From assembly GCF_013620825.1 (NCBI RefSeq), contig NZ_NJIC01000048.1:21657-85656 (forward strand): a stretch of DNA of 64,000 nt, given 5' to 3'. Source of the DNA: Rhodanobacter sp. PCA2 (lineage in GTDB: Bacteria > Pseudomonadota > Gammaproteobacteria > Xanthomonadales > Rhodanobacteraceae). Shown here piece after piece: positions 61,736 to 64,000 of this stretch. The notes beneath the pieces were generated by a model, which searched no databases, was not told the origin of the DNA, and was given only the letters and a program-made list of their open reading frames with translations. Every line of letters starts with the position of its first letter. Position 1 is the first letter of the stretch. A program made the position numbers and the translations under genes.

Positions 61736-62866
61736 ATGAGCGGAGGAGCCATGCTGGTCTTCGTGCTGTCGGCGCTGGGCCTGTTCCACGTCTTCGTGGG
61801 CTACCCGCTGTGGGTGTTCGCGCTGGCGCGCTGGCGGCCGCGCCCGCTGCAGCCGCGCGCATGGACGCCCCGCGTCACCGTGGTGCTCGCGGTGCACGAC
61901 GGCGCCGCGCACGTGCGCACCAAGCTGGAGAACCTGCTTGCGCTGGACTACCCCCCCGGCCTGCTCGACATCGTGGTGGCCTGCGACGGTTGCCGCGACG
62001 ACAGCGCGGCGCGTTGCCGCCAGCTGGGCGACGCGCGCATCCGCGTGCTGGAATTCGAGGCGCGGCGCGGCAAGGCCGCCTGCGTCAACGACGCGGTGGC
62101 GGCCGCGCAGGGCGAGGTGCTGCTGATGACCGACGTGCGCCAGCGGCTGGAACCGGACGCGCTGCGCCGGCTGGTCGCCGTCCTCGGCGATTCAGGCGTG
62201 GGCGCGGTGGGCGGGCAGCTGCGCCTGTTCGACGCGCAGACCGGCTTCGCCCGCGGCATCGACGCGTACTGGCGCTACGAAACGCTGATCCGCACCAGCG
62301 AAAGCCGCTCGGGCTCCGCGATCGGCGTCAGCGGCGCGCTGTACGCGGTGCGCCGCGAACTGTTCAAGCCGCTGCCGCCCGGCACGGTGCTGGACGACGT
62401 GCTGGTGCCGATGCACGTGGCCGCGACCGGCCGGCGCGTGGTGTACGAGCCGGACGCGGTGGCCTGGGACGGCACCTCGCAGCAGCCGCGCGAGGAGCAG
62501 CGCCGCAAGATCCGCACGCTGGCCGGCAACTTCCAGCTGATCCAGCTGGCGCCGTGGCTGCTGCTGCCCTGGCGCAACCCGCTGTGGTTCCGCTTCGTCA
62601 GCCACAAGCTGCTGCGCCTGCTGGCGCCGTGGCTGCTGCTGGCGTTCGCGTTTTCGGCGATGCTGCTGGCGACGCAGCACGCGCTGTTCGCGGCCGTCGC
62701 GCTGGCGCTGGTCGCGGCGCTGGCGGCGGTGGTGGCCGGGCGACTGCTGCCCGCGCTGGGCGGGCAGCTGCCGATACGGCTGCTGACGGCGTTCTGTTAC
62801 CTCAACCTGTTCGCCGCGCAGGCGCTGCTGGCGTTCGCGCGCAACCGGAGACTGCACCTGTGGTGA
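61736..62866 (+). CDS. Glycosyltransferase family 2, membrane
   Basis: A 376-residue processive-type GT2. One hydrophobic segment at the N-terminus (MLVFVLSALGLFHVFVGYPL), a GT-A catalytic domain starting VTVVLAVHDGAAHVRTKLEN with DIVVACDGCRDDS and a later TDVRQRL in the place of the usual D-x-D, and hydrophobic segments from about residue 290 to 365. It probably adds a sugar to the lipid-linked EPS repeat unit. ATG 61736 has GGAGGA 5 nt upstream; it is 31 bp after the NRPS gene, so the peptide and sugar genes look co-transcribed here. Confidence 0.88.
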   Translation: MSGGAMLVFVLSALGLFHVFVGYPLWVFALARWRPRPLQPRAWTPRVTVVLAVHDGAAHVRTKLENLLALDYPPGLLDIVVACDGCRDDSAARCRQLGDARIRVLEFEARRGKAACVNDAVAAAQGEVLLMTDVRQRLEPDALRRLVAVLGDSGVGAVGGQLRLFDAQTGFARGIDAYWRYETLIRTSESRSGSAIGVSGALYAVRRELFKPLPPGTVLDDVLVPMHVAATGRRVVYEPDAVAWDGTSQQPREEQRRKIRTLAGNFQLIQLAPWLLLPWRNPLWFRFVSHKLLRLLAPWLLLAFAFSAMLLATQHALFAAVALALVAALAAVVAGRLLPALGGQLPIRLLTAFCYLNLFAAQALLAFARNRRLHLW

Positions 62867-62942
62867 GCAATCGACGCAAACGGACGGGCCGGACGGCGGC
62901 GCATCGCGACGCCGACGCGCCGGCATCCAGCGGGAGCCGCGC

Positions 62943-64000
62943 ATGTTTCCGCTGATCCTGGTCTACCTGTGCTTCGCGATCGTCCGCCCGCAGGACTTCA
63001 TGCCGGGCATGGCGGACGTGCCGGTGATGACGGTCACCCTGGCGCTCGCGTTCGTCGGCTGGTTGCTGCGCGGCGCGCACACGCCCGGCGCGCCGCAGTT
63101 CCTGCTGCTGCCGATCTTCGTGCTGGTCGCGATGATCTCGGAGGTGGTCAACGGCTGGAGCGGCGGCATGCAGTACGTGATCGCGCAGATGGGACCGTCG
63201 CTGGTGGTGTTCCTGGTGCTGGCGAGCGCGCTGGACAGTCCGCGCCGCACCGCCACCACGTTCGCGGTGATCGGGGCGTGCGCGATGGTGCTGTCCCTGC
63301 ACAGCGTGCAGCAGGCCAGCACCGGCACCGGCTGGACCGGCATGACCCTGGGCGAGGACGGGCGCATCCGCTACGTGGGCATCTTCAACGACCCCAACGA
63401 CCTCGGCCTGCTGTTCGTGATGGCGCTGCCGATGGTGGTCTGCCTCGCCTCGCGCGCGCGCTTCCTCGGCCGCTGGTTCTGGCGTTTCGGCGCGCTGCTG
63501 ATACTGGCGGGCGTCTATCTCACCAAGTCGCGCGGCACCCAGCTCGCGGTGCTGCTGATGGGCGCGGTCTACATCTGGCAGAAGCGCGGCCTGATCACCG
63601 CCGGCGCGCTGGGCTTCGCCGGCCTGGTCGGGCTGATGCTGCTGCCTTCCACGCGCATGAACGACCTGGACCCCGACGAGGAATCCGCGTTCGGCCGCGT
63701 GGACGCCTGGTACGAAGGGCTGGACATGTTCAAGACGCATCCGCTGTTCGGCGTGGGCTTCGGCAACTTCACCGACTACAACACGCTGACCGCGCACAAC
63801 TCCTTCGTGCTGGTGCTGGCGGAAACGGGGTTCCTGGGCTTCGTGACGTGGCTGGCCTTCGTCGGCTACTGCTTCTGGATGATGTGGCGCCTGCTGCGCC
63901 TGCAGGCCGGGTTGGCGAAGGCGGTGCGCGCATCGGTGCAGGCGGTGGCCGCGGTGCGGCCGCGGCCGCGCCTGGCGATGGCGGAGGCGCTGCCCGCCGG
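62943..64000 (+). CDS. O-antigen ligase / Wzy-like polymerase (partial, C-terminus off window)
   Basis: 352 codons of a polytopic membrane protein with about ten hydrophobic segments before the right edge. GIFNDPNDLGLLFVMALP, LTKSRGTQLAVLL and the loop NTLTAHNSFVLVLAETGFLG are typical of the Wzy_C / O-antigen ligase family, and of the members found in exosortase-associated EPS loci (MFPLILVYLCFAIVRPQDFM at the start). It would polymerise or transfer the repeat units in the periplasm. ATG 62943 follows GGGAG; the frame is open to base 64000. Confidence 0.9.
   Translation, partial: MFPLILVYLCFAIVRPQDFMPGMADVPVMTVTLALAFVGWLLRGAHTPGAPQFLLLPIFVLVAMISEVVNGWSGGMQYVIAQMGPSLVVFLVLASALDSPRRTATTFAVIGACAMVLSLHSVQQASTGTGWTGMTLGEDGRIRYVGIFNDPNDLGLLFVMALPMVVCLASRARFLGRWFWRFGALLILAGVYLTKSRGTQLAVLLMGAVYIWQKRGLITAGALGFAGLVGLMLLPSTRMNDLDPDEESAFGRVDAWYEGLDMFKTHPLFGVGFGNFTDYNTLTAHNSFVLVLAETGFLGFVTWLAFVGYCFWMMWRLLRLQAGLAKAVRASVQAVAAVRPRPRLAMAEALPA

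Overview
The window is GC-rich, densely coded proteobacterial DNA. A monomeric NADP isocitrate dehydrogenase, a Thr/Ile-rich leader before a thr operon, TraB/GumN and CpdB homologues and a type I-F CRISPR system together suggest a gammaproteobacterium of the Lysobacterales (Xanthomonadales), probably Rhodanobacteraceae. That assignment is inference from gene content and style; no rRNA is present.

Layout. 1-5725: housekeeping genes (partial LysR regulator, small unknown protein, aldo/keto reductase, TraB/GumN lipoprotein-like protein, icd) with a decayed inverted-repeat element at 3275-3385. 6093-24208: a complete type I-F CRISPR-Cas locus: cas1 and cas2/3 (6093-10513), a FitAB-like toxin-antitoxin pair on the opposite strand (10520-11202), a regulatory interval (11203-11620), csy1-csy2-csy3-cas6f (11621-15590), then a leader and a 142-repeat, 141-spacer array (15719-24208). 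24322-30173: cpdB, an MFS transporter, a pyrimidine-dimer glycosylase and two membrane or periplasmic multihaem cytochromes c. 30289-34046: thr leader, homoserine dehydrogenase, thrB, thrC. 34292-64000: an exopolysaccharide locus (UDP-sugar dehydrogenase and epimerase, priming glycosyltransferase, polysaccharide lyase-like protein, GT2, ligase/polymerase) into which an NRPS-PKS-aminotransferase assembly line of about 17 kb is inserted, with three acyltransferase-like genes and a JmjC/cupin-like gene beside it.

Most striking observation. In the interval between fitA and csy1, on the minus strand, there is a solitary degenerate repeat / 24-nt spacer / degenerate repeat (11257-11334) whose two repeat halves keep exactly the parts needed for a mature I-F crRNA (the 8-nt 5' handle in the first, the Cas6f hairpin in both). 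Its spacer matches a site right next to it (11347-11370), flanked by a CC PAM and abutting the predicted -35 of the csy operon. Of 24 positions 18 match; four of the six mismatches fall at positions 6, 12, 18 and 24, the bases that type I effectors flip out of the duplex. A second copy of the site lies 20 bp away. This is the architecture expected of a CRISPR-resembling guide RNA (CreR/CreA type) that makes the Csy complex repress its own operon. It is transcribed towards fitAB, so a link to the toxin-antitoxin pair is possible.

How the parts work together. Cas1 and Cas2/3 would acquire spacers at the leader end next to cas6f; Cas6f processes the array; Csy1-4 with crRNA binds CC-PAM targets and recruits Cas2/3. 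The csy operon appears to have its own promoter under control of the mini-guide, a structured ~200-nt 5' leader, and a strong terminator separating it from the array. In the EPS region, the sugar genes look able to supply and assemble a polysaccharide containing a UDP-hexuronic acid, and the NRPS-PKS line (A-T-KS-AT-T-aminotransferase, then C-A-T-C-A-T, then C*-A-T with a damaged C motif and no thioesterase) could make a short beta-amino-acid-containing peptide; whether this is joined to the polysaccharide is open.
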